Shown here: positions 46,671 through 55,790 of the stretch, piece by piece
Layout of the letters: each line of letters starts with the position of its first letter
How positions within the stretch are numbered: position 1 is the stretch's first letter
DNA from: Rickettsiales bacterium
GTDB lineage: Bacteria > Pseudomonadota > Alphaproteobacteria > Rickettsiales > JAJNBL01
Direction of reading: 5' to 3'
NCBI GenBank assembly: GCA_021156175.1
Contig: JAJNBL010000001.1
Location: forward strand, 248,001 to 312,000
DNA length: 64,000 bases
Notes under the pieces: model-generated
The model's input: only the letters and a program-made list of their open reading frames with translations
Told to the model about the DNA's origin: nothing
The model's database searches: none
Made by a program: the position numbers and the translations under genes

Positions 46671-48593
46671 TCAATGGGAAGATGCGCTCTGCTTGCCCTC
46701 AGGGAGCGTAGGAATCCGCTTATGCTGCTCTTTCCACCAGGAAGCCGATTGATAATAGGTAATGGCATCGGCAATATGCCCATACTCAACATCTTCTTCT
46801 GGGGCTATTTGTGGCCAGGAATACTGATTCACTTTCTTATTCGGAGACAGCACAATCAGATCATTATCCTTCACCAACGCAACTTTCTGGTAATTACTGA
46901 TAAAGGCATGCGGGACTTCATCATCGTCGTGCAACAAATCTTCCCCATAAAATTTCGTGTAATAGCTGAAGTTCAGCATCCCAAGCAACATCGGCGCCAG
47001 ATCAATCTGGCTCGCCGTTTTTTCATAACGTGAAGGTTTGACAAAGCCTGGTGCATAAAAAATCAGCGGGATATGGTATTTTCCCGGATCCAACTCCGCT
47101 TTTCCACCTGCGCCCGCAGTATGATCGGCAACAAACACAAATACGGTATCTTTAAACCATGGCTTAGCTTTTGCAGCCTTAATCAGCTTCCCAACACTAT
47201 AATCTGCATATTTCACTCCCCCCTTTCTCCCCTGATGGGACAGGATATCGATCTTACCATCCGGATAGGTAAAAGGCCTATGGTTCGAGGTCGTCATGAC
47301 AAGATGCAAGAAAGGCTTCCCTTCGGAGAAAGAACGATCCGCTTCCTTGATCGAACGGGTGAACATATCCTCATCGCACACACCCCATATATTGGCAAAT
47401 TGCACTTCGTCTTTTGACATTACATTACGATCTAGCACACCAAATCCATTACCCGCAAAGAAAGCATTCATATTGTCAAAATAGCCGTAACCTCCATAGA
47501 TAAACTTAGTATCATAACCACGATCACTAAAAATGAATCCGAGCGAGAATAAATTTTCATTACCCGGACGACGAATAATCGATTGCCCTGGTGTAGGAGG
47601 AATAGAGAGTGTAACCGCCTCCAAGCCACGCACAGTACGTGTTCCTGTAGCGTAGAGTTGTGTGAAAAACAACCCTTCCTCCGCCAACTTATCGAGATTG
47701 GGCGTAAGATTATCTTTATTCCCAAATTTCCCCATATACTCCGCACTCATGCTTTCCATCACCACCAGCATGACATTCTTATGCTTTTCCGGCCCTTTCA
47801 TACGAATAAAACGCGTAATATCTTGACTATCCTCATGGATAAATTCCGCCTCTGGCTCCCATAAAAGAGCTCTGGCATTTTTGTTCACCGCAGTATTTTC
47901 TTGTTTGATGTAAAAACGATCGTAGCTGATTTCATTGTTCCAAAAGGCTGAGAAAAGATTGTATATCCCATTGGCAGCAATCTCACTTGCTTCCGCATTA
48001 TCCCCCACCTGTGCCTGGTCTGTTGAGCTTGTAACATAGAAAACAGTCGACAATGCAAGCGCTACCGCCACGCCACAAGCACGTCTCTTGAGACTTGGCA
48101 AACCAACACGAAGCGGCAACCAGCGCAGACTCATCCACGTAATCACAAGCGCTAAAATAGCAATCGCGAATAACAAACGATACAAGGGGTAGGATTCAAC
48201 AATATTGCCGATCACTTCTTGCGTATAGACCAAGTAATCCACCGCAATAAAATTGAAACGTGTTGTAAATTCGGTCCAGAACAAATGCTCTGCAACGGCA
48301 TCAAATAACAACACGAACGTGAAAATAGAACGGAGAACACCATCCGTTATTCGATCAGATTTCCCTCCGTGGAGGCGCGATGGCAAAAGGAAATAATACA
48401 AAATAATGGGAAGTAAGCAAAAGCTCGCGGCAACGATATCAAACCATGCCCCGCGCACCAGAAGGCTCCCAAGCGCCGCATACTCAAATTCAACATCAAA
48501 GAAGGCTCGTCCAAGCAACGAAAGACGCAGAAGCGCTTGAATTCCAGAGTATATCACTGCATAGGGCATCAGGCGCTTAACGAGCATATACAC
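46671..48593 (-). CDS. LtaS-like membrane sulfatase / phosphoglycerol transferase
   Basis: Inner-membrane protein of 640 residues. Five transmembrane segments in the first 200 residues precede a periplasmic alkaline-phosphatase-fold domain. The metal and nucleophile region is VVMESMSAEYMGKFG with the likely nucleophilic Thr in YATGTRTVRGLEAVTLSIPP. Later metal ligands are in VFVFVADHTAGAGG and HLVMTTSNHRPF. In Gram-negative bacteria such proteins add phosphoglycerol or phosphoethanolamine to glycans or lipids; the substrate is not known here. It is monocistronic and divergent from the DUF4402 gene. Confidence 0.9.
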   Translation of the reverse strand: MYMLVKRLMPYAVIYSGIQALLRLSLLGRAFFDVEFEYAALGSLLVRGAWFDIVAASFCLLPIILYYFLLPSRLHGGKSDRITDGVLRSIFTFVLLFDAVAEHLFWTEFTTRFNFIAVDYLVYTQEVIGNIVESYPLYRLLFAIAILALVITWMSLRWLPLRVGLPSLKRRACGVAVALALSTVFYVTSSTDQAQVGDNAEASEIAANGIYNLFSAFWNNEISYDRFYIKQENTAVNKNARALLWEPEAEFIHEDSQDITRFIRMKGPEKHKNVMLVVMESMSAEYMGKFGNKDNLTPNLDKLAEEGLFFTQLYATGTRTVRGLEAVTLSIPPTPGQSIIRRPGNENLFSLGFIFSDRGYDTKFIYGGYGYFDNMNAFFAGNGFGVLDRNVMSKDEVQFANIWGVCDEDMFTRSIKEADRSFSEGKPFLHLVMTTSNHRPFTYPDGKIDILSHQGRKGGVKYADYSVGKLIKAAKAKPWFKDTVFVFVADHTAGAGGKAELDPGKYHIPLIFYAPGFVKPSRYEKTASQIDLAPMLLGMLNFSYYTKFYGEDLLHDDDEVPHAFISNYQKVALVKDNDLIVLSPNKKVNQYSWPQIAPEEDVEYGHIADAITYYQSASWWKEQHKRIPTLPEGKQSASSH

Positions 48594-48749
48594 AAACTCT
48601 CCATCCGTTAGTAACCTGCTTTACCATAAGCCTCGGACTTTCTTTCGCAAGGAAAATACTTCTAAATTCATTAAATATCTGATTTCATTAGCTAATAGGT
48701 AAACAATTTGTGCAATGATACCGTCAAGCCGAACTCTGAAGGTATAGCT

Positions 48750-49292
48750 ATGCGGAGACTACCACATCGCCCGATTACCCAAACCGTCATGGGGTTTATC
48801 GTACTGCTTGGCATAGCCCTGCCGCCCTATGAAGAGGTGAAAGCCGTTACCGCTACGGGACAAGTTACCGCCACGATTGTCCGCGCCATCACCATCACCG
48901 GCCAGACACCGTTAGATTTTGGTGAGATGTTAAGCGGCAGCGGAAGAATTACGGTGAACCCTGTGAGAGACCGCTACACCGAGGGCGATGTCGAAGTAAA
49001 TCCGAAAATCCCTTACAATCCGGCAGAAGTAACAATTTCCGGTGAACCGAATATGCATTACCGGATCGTATTACCTACTTCTCTGCTTTTCTCTGCCAGG
49101 GGGAATGCTAGAGCATTACGCGTAGAGGGTTTACAAGGCTATAGTATTACATTGGAAAATCTTGGAAACCGCGGGAAATTAGGGCCAAATGGCGAAGATA
49201 CGTATCTTATTGGCGGAACCCTGATTATCCCAGAGAATACCCCACCTGGCCATTATCGTGGCGAAGTGCCAGTTACGGTTACGTACGAGTAA
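48750..49292 (+). CDS. DUF4402 domain-containing exported protein
   Basis: A 180-residue exported protein. The ATG at 48750 follows GAAGG; an earlier in-frame ATG at 48708 would put 14 polar residues before the signal peptide. The signal peptide includes TVMGFIVLLGIALPP. The DUF4402 domain covers most of the mature part: ATGQVTATIVRAITITGQTP with LDFGEM, GEPNMHYRIVLPT, and IPENTPPGHYRGEVPVTVTY. Such all-beta domains resemble pilin-like or surface modules and usually occur as small secreted proteins. No secretion partner is adjacent. Confidence 0.88.
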   Translation: MRRLPHRPITQTVMGFIVLLGIALPPYEEVKAVTATGQVTATIVRAITITGQTPLDFGEMLSGSGRITVNPVRDRYTEGDVEVNPKIPYNPAEVTISGEPNMHYRIVLPTSLLFSARGNARALRVEGLQGYSITLENLGNRGKLGPNGEDTYLIGGTLIIPENTPPGHYRGEVPVTVTYE

Positions 49293-49294
49293 AA

Positions 49295-50098
49295 TCACTC
49301 AACACGTAATTTGCAAACCACCGGCGCATGATCCGAAGGCTTTTCCCATCCCCGCGTATCTTGTATAATTCTGGCATCTTCTAACCGATCCGCCGCTTCA
49401 GGTGAAAGCAGGAGATGGTCAATCCGCATACCTTTGTTCTGCTCCCAACCACTGGCGCGGTAATCCCACCAGCTGAATTCTTGGCGGTTATCATTCAACG
49501 CCCGATAGGCATCCGTCATACCCAGATGGCACAAGCTCCGATAATGCGCCCGCTCATTAGGATGGAAACAGACGGTTCCATCGAGCGACTTAGGATCAAA
49601 TACATCAATCGCCTCGGGTGCCACGTTATAATCCCCACCCACAACCAACATTTCCTCATAACTGCGCAATAGCTCCATCCGAGCATGCAGCCGTTCAAAA
49701 AACCGCATTTTATAGGAAAATTTTTCGGAATCCGGCGATTGGCCATTGGGTACATACACACTTGCCACCCGCACCGCACCCGTTTTTAGGCTAATCAGCC
49801 CTTCGATATAACGCGCTTCCAAATCTTCCGCATCGCCGCCCAGCATAGGCAACGCAGCACTCACATCCTCAATCGGATAGCGGGAAAGTATCGCAACGCC
49901 GTTATAAGTCTTCTGCCCATGGACAACTACGTTATAGCCCAATTCCTCCACTTCCATGTAAGGGAAGGCTTCTTTCTGGCATTTAAGTTCCTGCAACAGC
50001 ACCACATCGTGCTTCCACTCGCGCAAATACCGCACGAGATGCTCCAGGCGGCTTTTCACAGAATTCACATTCCAGGTGGCAATGGTGAGCTGGGTCAT
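49295..50098 (-). CDS. xthA: Exodeoxyribonuclease III
   Basis: Base-excision repair AP endonuclease and 3' exonuclease, 267 residues. The catalytic set is visible: N in IATWNVNSVKSRLEHL, the metal-binding E in LLQELKCQKEAFP, VASVYVPNGQ, the D-N pair in VGGDYNVAPEAIDV, and the terminal SDHAPVVCKL. The start overlaps the yejA-like stop by four bases (ATGA), so it is translated after that gene. The pairing with a solute-binding protein gene has no obvious functional reason. Confidence 0.95.
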   Translation of the reverse strand: MTQLTIATWNVNSVKSRLEHLVRYLREWKHDVVLLQELKCQKEAFPYMEVEELGYNVVVHGQKTYNGVAILSRYPIEDVSAALPMLGGDAEDLEARYIEGLISLKTGAVRVASVYVPNGQSPDSEKFSYKMRFFERLHARMELLRSYEEMLVVGGDYNVAPEAIDVFDPKSLDGTVCFHPNERAHYRSLCHLGMTDAYRALNDNRQEFSWWDYRASGWEQNKGMRIDHLLLSPEAADRLEDARIIQDTRGWEKPSDHAPVVCKLRVE

Positions 50099-51900
50099 TG
50101 TTTAAACCACCACGTATCGAGCGCCAACCCATAAGGAGGGGCGACTTTAGGCTTCCCAAACTTATTCCAATAGATCATCCGGAAGGTCTGCAAATGCCAA
50201 TTTGGAATCACATAATATTGCCACAGCAACACGCGATCAAGCGCACGGGTCGCAGCAACCAGTTCCGGACGACTATGCGCGCCCACAATTTTCTCAACCA
50301 ACGCATCGACGACTGGATGATGCACCCCAATGATATTGCGGCTTCCTTCCACATTGGCGCGGGTAGAGTGCCAGAAATCCATCTGCTCATTACCCGGCGA
50401 GTTCGATTGGCTAAACACATACACCACCACATCGAAATCAAACATATCCAACCGCTTTTGGTACTGCGCGGTATCGACCGTCCGAATCTTCCCCTTGATG
50501 CCAAGCCTTTCAAGGTTCCGAATCATCGGCGCAATCACCCGCTCAAACATCGGACGCTGCAGCAGGAATTCGATCTCCATCGGTTTTCCTGTGGCCGGAT
50601 TAATCCGCTTCATATCCTTCACCACCCAACCGGCCTCCTGAAGTAGCCGATCGGCTTCACGTAAATTCGGTCGGTTATTTCCGCTCCCATCGGTTTTAGG
50701 TTGCTCGATAGGTTGAGTAAAAAGCGCGGGCGGCAGTTGGTCTTTATACGGTGTCAGGAACGCCAACTCCTCGCCCTCTGGAATATCTTTGGCCGCAAAA
50801 GGCGAATTGGAAAAATAACTTGTTGTCCGGGAATAGGCATCATAAAAGAACTGCTTGTTCGTCCACTCAAAATCAAATGCCAGCCCGAGCGCCTGCCGTA
50901 CGCGGATATCCTGGAACATCGGCCTACGGTTATTCATCACAAACGCCTGCATGCCTGTGGATATCTGATGGGGAATCATTTCTTTTACCATCCGCCCGTC
51001 TTTAAGCGCTGGCAAATCGTTATAAGCGGTTGCCCAGACCTTCGCGACATTTTCCACGCGTATATCATATTCTCCAGCCTTTAAGCCTTCAATTGCCACC
51101 GTGTCATCGCGATAATAGTCATACCGTATCCGGTCGAAATTATGCCGCCCCTTTTTAAGCGGAAGATCCCTCCCCCAGTAATGAGGGTCACGCACATAGG
51201 TGATAAAATGGCCTGCCTTCAACTTCCCAACCTTATAAGGTCCGCTTCCCATAGGCGGCTCCAGCGTCGTTTTCTCAAACGAATGCGTGGTATAATAAGC
51301 CTTCGAGAACACCGGTAACTGCCCAATGATGAGGGGGAGCTCTCGGTTTTGATGACCTGCAAAGGTAAATTTCACCGCGCGCGCATCCAACTTCACGGCC
51401 TCTTTGACATCGCGATAATAACTCCGATATTGGGGATGACCTTTCTCCATGAGGGTATTAAAAGAAAACACCACATCATCCGCCGTCACGGGCGTACCAT
51501 TCTGCCAGCGCGCCTGGGGGCGTAACCGGAAAATCACCCAGCTACGATCGTCTGGCGTTTCCACCGTTTCTGCAAGCAAACCATAGGAAGAGAAGGGCTC
51601 ATCCATGCTCGACTCGAGCAAGGTCTCAAATACCATCCCTATGCCCTCAGCAGGCATTCCTTTTAAGAGGAAAGGATTCAGGTTATCAAAGGTCCCAGCC
51701 GCAGCATAACGCACTTCCCCACCTTTGGGAGCCTTTGGATTCACATAATCGAGATGAGCGAAATGCGCGGGATATTTAAGGTCATCAAACATGGCAATAC
51801 CATGCTTGGGCGCCGCTTCAATACGGAAAGGAAGAAGAAGAAGAAGGAGGGAGAGCAGCAGAAAAAGGCTACTCTTGGATGGTATAAACCGCGTTTCCAT
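50095..51900 (-). CDS. yejA: ABC transporter solute-binding protein, family 5 (YejA-like)
   Basis: Periplasmic peptide-binding protein of 601 residues. A signal peptide with a long leucine run ends near IEA (residue 29). Typical blocks are KHGIAMFDDLKYPAHFAHLD, NPKAPKGGEVRYAAAGTFDN, DRSWVIFRLRPQARWQNGTP, and the YejA-type end YVIPNWHLQTFRMIYWNKFG. Known homologues feed oligopeptides or microcin C to the YejBEF permease. The permease genes are not in the window. It is transcribed ahead of xthA. Confidence 0.9.
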   Translation of the reverse strand: METRFIPSKSSLFLLLSLLLLLLPFRIEAAPKHGIAMFDDLKYPAHFAHLDYVNPKAPKGGEVRYAAAGTFDNLNPFLLKGMPAEGIGMVFETLLESSMDEPFSSYGLLAETVETPDDRSWVIFRLRPQARWQNGTPVTADDVVFSFNTLMEKGHPQYRSYYRDVKEAVKLDARAVKFTFAGHQNRELPLIIGQLPVFSKAYYTTHSFEKTTLEPPMGSGPYKVGKLKAGHFITYVRDPHYWGRDLPLKKGRHNFDRIRYDYYRDDTVAIEGLKAGEYDIRVENVAKVWATAYNDLPALKDGRMVKEMIPHQISTGMQAFVMNNRRPMFQDIRVRQALGLAFDFEWTNKQFFYDAYSRTTSYFSNSPFAAKDIPEGEELAFLTPYKDQLPPALFTQPIEQPKTDGSGNNRPNLREADRLLQEAGWVVKDMKRINPATGKPMEIEFLLQRPMFERVIAPMIRNLERLGIKGKIRTVDTAQYQKRLDMFDFDVVVYVFSQSNSPGNEQMDFWHSTRANVEGSRNIIGVHHPVVDALVEKIVGAHSRPELVAATRALDRVLLWQYYVIPNWHLQTFRMIYWNKFGKPKVAPPYGLALDTWWFKQ

Positions 51901-51938
51901 ACCCTACCCCTACTTTTTAAAACACTATGTAAGGAAGG

Positions 51939-52460
51939 CTACTTGCTCTTCTCCAAGTAGGCAACAACGTTTGCAATTTCTTTCGGGTCTTTAATACCCG
52001 CGAAACCCATTTTTGTTCCTGGAACAAAGGCTTTCGGCTTATGCAAGAAAGTAAACAACGATTCTTTATCCCATATACCGCCTTTGGTTTTCAAGGCATC
52101 GGAATAGGTAAATCCTGCATGATGTGCTTTAGGAGCTCCAACAACGCCGGAAAGATTCGGACCTACGCGATTTGGACCACCCGGCTCAACCGTATGGCAG
52201 GCAGCGCATTTTTTAAAAACCTTCTCGCCTTCTGCAGCATCGGCCGCCGCCATGAGTGCTGCAACATCAAATGTTACAGGTGCCACTTCAGCCGCACCGC
52301 CAGCTTCACCGGTTGCTTCTTCAGCGACTTCTACGCTAAATCCACGGGTTTTGGGCTCTTCTGGATGATAAAAAATATCCGCAGCTTTCCCCGCCCCTAG
52401 AGCAAAAAGTCCTGCAACCAGAACACCCGCAGCAATTTTATTGAATTCGAGGTTAGACAT
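51939..52460 (-). CDS. Membrane-anchored class I cytochrome c (CycM/c552 type)
   Basis: A 173-residue monohaem cytochrome. An uncleaved N-terminal anchor (IAAGVLVAGLFALGAGKAA) is followed by an Ala/Glu-rich linker. The haem site is C85-A-A-C88-H89 in VFKKCAACHTVEPGGPNRVG, and the distal ligand is M151 in VPGTKMGFAGIKDPKE. Known homologues carry electrons from the bc1 complex to aa3 oxidase. The gene follows a spacer containing the strong terminator of the RTX gene. Confidence 0.92.
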   Translation of the reverse strand: MSNLEFNKIAAGVLVAGLFALGAGKAADIFYHPEEPKTRGFSVEVAEEATGEAGGAAEVAPVTFDVAALMAAADAAEGEKVFKKCAACHTVEPGGPNRVGPNLSGVVGAPKAHHAGFTYSDALKTKGGIWDKESLFTFLHKPKAFVPGTKMGFAGIKDPKEIANVVAYLEKSK

Positions 52461-52563
52461 AAAAATCCTTAAGTATCGAGATTGATCCTAAGCCATCTAC
52501 ATACGCCATTCGTCCCTTTTGGTCAAGAGGGAAGGAAGTAAATCTGATTATGTTTAAAACGAA

Positions 52564-52589
52564 GAAAGCCGCCCCGAAGGGCGGCTTTC
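52564..52589 (-). terminator. Strong intrinsic terminator of the RTX gene
   Basis: An 11-base stem (GAAAGCCGCCC with GGGCGGCTTTC) closes a four-base loop, read TTCG on the minus strand. A T-rich run (TTCGTTTT) follows on the minus strand. It lies 22 bases after the RTX gene stop. Confidence 0.85.
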
Positions 52590-52610
52590 CTGTAGTGTAA
52601 ACTGTAGGGA

Positions 52611-55139
52611 CTATGCAAATGCAATGTCACCTGCAGCGATGTTTTCATCAACAACACCTAGCAGTGATAACTCAGCTGCAGAGATTGTGTTGTCTGCACC
52701 AGCAGAAACGAACTTATAGATTGCTGCATAACCATCTTGAGAATTGAAGATGAATACGCGCTCATCAGCATTCGCGATGTTGGTGTTACCGGTTAACGCG
52801 GCGGTCAGGTCTGCAATATCGAACAGATCTGCTTGCGTTGCAGTAGCAGCACCAGAAGCAATGATGAATACTGTATCATCACCGGTACCAGCATTGTCAA
52901 AGTCAACACCAGCGCCATATGCGATAGCTTCAGTACCGTTTTGTACAGAACCACCCATTGCAGCCGTCAAGAAGTCACCGATGAAACCAAGTTTATCAGT
53001 ACCTGTTGTGAAGCCAGTAATGGTGTCACCTTGTGCAGCAGCCAAGGTACCTGCAGTACCCGTATCTACAGCAGCGGTGTAGTACACTTTATCTGCCACA
53101 GATGTGCTTTCTGTCAGTACGATAACATCCGCACCATCACCACCGGTAATGCTGTCAGCACCTTCACCGCCAATCAGAGAGTCAACAGCTGTACCGCCAA
53201 CAATCGTATCTGCACCAGCACCACCATTAATAGTAGCAGCTTTGGTGAGTCCAGAGAGACCTAAGTTATCACCTACGGTACTACCAGTAATGTTGAACAA
53301 TACTCCAGCATCTGTCGTACCATCAATTACAAGTGAAGCCGTAGCTGCAGAAGCATCAATCGTTACAGTATCAGTTGCCGCGATATCGCCTGCTGTGACA
53401 TAAGTCGCATCAAAGTCAAGCGTAACCGTAGCACTGCCTTCTACAACAATAGACTCAAATCCATTGATTTTGTTGTTAGCAGCGTCACCATCAAAGCTGT
53501 AAGTACCGGCATCACCACCAATATGGAGAGTGTCCGTACCTTCACCACCAGTCACATCATCATCTTCTTCATCGAGGATGTATACGTTATCATCACCAGC
53601 ACCTGCAACAACAACGTCAGCAAAGCCACCGCCGTTTACAGAGTCTGTACGGATGATATCGTTACCGTCGCCACCGTTGATGGTATCAATACCTGAACCA
53701 CCGAGAATGCTGTCAGCACCGTCGCCACCTTGGAGGCTATCAGCACCAGCACCACCGTTCAACGTATCGCCATTGTTACCTGCGAAGAGGTAGTCAGCAA
53801 CACCCTCGATGCTACCAGAAAGGCTAGCTGCAACACCGGTATTAACAACAACATAACCACCATCGTTGGTAGCAATTGCTGTCAAAATACCAGAAACCGC
53901 TGCAACTTCCACGGTATCAGAACCGGTCAGAGCAATGGTTACATCGTTGGTGTTTTCATCAACAGCTACAGTCAAACCAGTTGCAGCGGTACCTGAAATC
54001 AAATTCAATGTATCTGCAGTGTTGTAGTCTGAGATTGAAATGGTGTTGGTAGAACCGGTTAAGGTAAGATTCAGTACGTCAGAACCATTTCCAGAAGAAA
54101 TGCTTACATCGCCATCACCAGCAGAGTTGATTGTATCTGCACCGTTACCACCGAAGATGGTATCATTACCACCACCAGCAGTAATGCTGTCTGCACCCGA
54201 ACCAGCACGGATGCTATCTGCACCAGTACCGCCGATGATCGTATCATCACCTAGTTCAGCATGTGCAAAGTTGCCCGTTGCAGCAGTGCTCAGCGTGATC
54301 AGGTCGTTATCATCACCACCATAAATGGTGTTGGCAACAGTTGTGCTACCGGTTAAAGTATCGTTACCCAGATCCCCGTAGAGAACTGCAGCACCGCTGG
54401 TCGCAGTTGCATAGCTAATGCTATCAGCACCTTGACCACCATGTACGGTATCAGCACCGTTAGAAGCGGTTACAGAATCATCACCAAGGTTACCGTTGAT
54501 ATCATCAGCACCTTCGCCACCATTGATTGTGTCATCATCTTGACCACCGCGGATGAAATCCGCAGCTGTACCGCCAGTGATTACATCGCTACCTTTATCA
54601 CCGTAGAGTGCATTAGCACCGCCGCCGGTAGAGTAGTTGATCGTATCATCATCTTGACCACCGCGTACGGTATCAGCACCATCAGAAGCTACAATAGAAT
54701 CTGCACCTTGGTTACCGGTGATGAAATCGGCACCGTCGCCACCGTTGATCGTATCGTTACCGAGACCACCAATCAGTTTATCCGCACCGCCTTCACCTTC
54801 GATATCATCAGCACCAGCAAGACCAATAATTTGGTCATCATTGGTTGTACCAACAGCAGTCAATGCGTTAGCGCTTGCATCGTCGCTCGTACCGGAGGTG
54901 TTGTCACCCACGATCAGCACGCTGCCATCAGCGAAACTTACGTTAGTAGCAGTAACTTCTTCCAGCAAAACTGGGAGGGTTACAGAACCCGCTGCAGTGG
55001 CAAAGGTCACCGAGCTAGTACCTTGTATTACGGTTACATCCGCAGCGGAAGTACCGGCAGCAAAAGACAAACAATCATTGTCCACATCAAAAGACGATAC
55101 TGTCGTCCCCAATAAATCAGCAAAATTGATAGTCGCCAT
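52611..55139 (-). CDS. RTX-type calcium-binding surface protein
   Basis: A secreted repeat protein of 842 residues from the ATG at 55139 (MATINFADLLG), which follows AGAGG. A frame up to 55196 lacks homology. There is no N-terminal signal peptide, as expected for type I secretion. It has blocks of GGxGxDxxx nonapeptides (GLGNDTINGGDGADFITG; GGAGADSLQGGDGADSILGG; GGEGADSITGGDGADVI), a middle all-beta region, and a C terminus rich in small and acidic residues (AAELSLLGVVDENIAAGDIA). Such proteins form S-layers or surface coats, or act as adhesins. The strong terminator and regular codon use suggest high expression. No type I transporter is in the window. Confidence 0.9.
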   Translation of the reverse strand: MATINFADLLGTTVSSFDVDNDCLSFAAGTSAADVTVIQGTSSVTFATAAGSVTLPVLLEEVTATNVSFADGSVLIVGDNTSGTSDDASANALTAVGTTNDDQIIGLAGADDIEGEGGADKLIGGLGNDTINGGDGADFITGNQGADSIVASDGADTVRGGQDDDTINYSTGGGANALYGDKGSDVITGGTAADFIRGGQDDDTINGGEGADDINGNLGDDSVTASNGADTVHGGQGADSISYATATSGAAVLYGDLGNDTLTGSTTVANTIYGGDDNDLITLSTAATGNFAHAELGDDTIIGGTGADSIRAGSGADSITAGGGNDTIFGGNGADTINSAGDGDVSISSGNGSDVLNLTLTGSTNTISISDYNTADTLNLISGTAATGLTVAVDENTNDVTIALTGSDTVEVAAVSGILTAIATNDGGYVVVNTGVAASLSGSIEGVADYLFAGNNGDTLNGGAGADSLQGGDGADSILGGSGIDTINGGDGNDIIRTDSVNGGGFADVVVAGAGDDNVYILDEEDDDVTGGEGTDTLHIGGDAGTYSFDGDAANNKINGFESIVVEGSATVTLDFDATYVTAGDIAATDTVTIDASAATASLVIDGTTDAGVLFNITGSTVGDNLGLSGLTKAATINGGAGADTIVGGTAVDSLIGGEGADSITGGDGADVIVLTESTSVADKVYYTAAVDTGTAGTLAAAQGDTITGFTTGTDKLGFIGDFLTAAMGGSVQNGTEAIAYGAGVDFDNAGTGDDTVFIIASGAATATQADLFDIADLTAALTGNTNIANADERVFIFNSQDGYAAIYKFVSAGADNTISAAELSLLGVVDENIAAGDIAFA
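54312..54755 (-). repeat. 74-residue tandem duplication inside the RTX array
   Basis: Residues 129-202 and 203-276 of the RTX protein align at a period of 74 residues (222 bases). Matching segments are DTINGGDGADFITGNQGADS with DTINGGEGADDINGNLGDDS, ADTVRGGQDDDTINYS with ADTVHGGQGADSISYA, and ALYGDKGSDVITGGT with VLYGDLGNDTLTGST. This is a higher-order unit above the nonapeptide. Confidence 0.75.
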
Positions 55140-55181
55140 TGTAAAAACCTCTATTTTTAGTTTTACAAACCCACAAAACCC

Positions 55182-55256
55182 TCTCAAGGGCACCATAGTA
55201 ACGGGTCATTGTTAATATAACCTTGCACCGCTACTGTTAAACATACGCCCTTGAGA
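55182..55256. promoter_or_regulatory. Ten-base inverted repeat around the RTX gene promoter region
   Basis: TCTCAAGGGC (55182-55191) and GCCCTTGAGA (55247-55256) are perfect inverted copies. Between them, on the minus strand, TATATT (55214-55219 on the plus strand as AATATA) could be a -10 box, with TTTAAC 16 bases upstream as a poor -35. The arms could be operator sites or the base of a long-range leader stem. Confidence 0.35.
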
Positions 55257-55449
55257 TAATCCCAAGACCGGGCCCTGCACGAGCAAGCCCCACTCCAGAG
55301 CGTATACTTAGCGTGGATTAAACATCTTTGCTTAACCATTGGCAACTACTTTTTCCTACTCCTTCTCTCTTATTTCTCGCTTATTGATGAATTCGTCCCT
55401 TACTGTTGCATAAGTACAACATCGACGATCATGCAGCTATTACGGAAGA

Positions 55450-55788
55450 TTAAGTAATTATTTTCTTTTGCACTGCAGCGGCGCCAGAGAGTAAAGCAGA
55501 TAGAGTGGAGGAATGACCAGAGAGGTGAAGAATTTTAGAACGTGATGTTTCTCCTGTAACAACTCGAATCGCTGAGGGAGAAATGTCACAAAGCTGGCTT
55601 AAAAATTTTATTAATGCCTTATTGGCTTTTCCATCTTCTGCGGGCGCAGTGATTTTTATTTTCATCCATTCGCGCCCTTGTGCATCGCTAATGATGCCTC
55701 CACAGGAATTGGTTGATGATTTAGGAATAACTTTAACAGAAAGTATAAGTCCGTCCGATGTGATAGTACAATAACTACGCGACTTCAT
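55450..55788 (-). CDS. yggU: DUF167/YggU family protein
   Basis: A 112-residue protein of the YggU family. The core reads LILSVKVIPKSSTNSCGG, then MKIKITAPAEDGKANKALIK with FLSQ, and IRVVTGETSRSKILHLSG. Structures of relatives are known but the function is not. The C-terminal 20 residues are less conserved. It follows purN by two bases on the same strand and may be co-transcribed with it. A 250-base spacer separates it from the RTX gene start region. Confidence 0.9.
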   Translation of the reverse strand: MKSRSYCTITSDGLILSVKVIPKSSTNSCGGIISDAQGREWMKIKITAPAEDGKANKALIKFLSQLCDISPSAIRVVTGETSRSKILHLSGHSSTLSALLSGAAAVQKKIIT

Positions 55789-55790
55789 CT

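Noticed and set aside
52611-55139. Regular short DNA repeats resembling a CRISPR array
   Set aside because: Spacing follows the 27-base nonapeptide code and 222-base units within one intact frame; there are no conserved palindromic repeats with unique spacers.
52744-55215. Several long plus-strand open frames opposite the RTX gene
   Set aside because: They are antisense shadows created by the repetitive composition of the RTX coding strand; they lack ribosome sites and homology.
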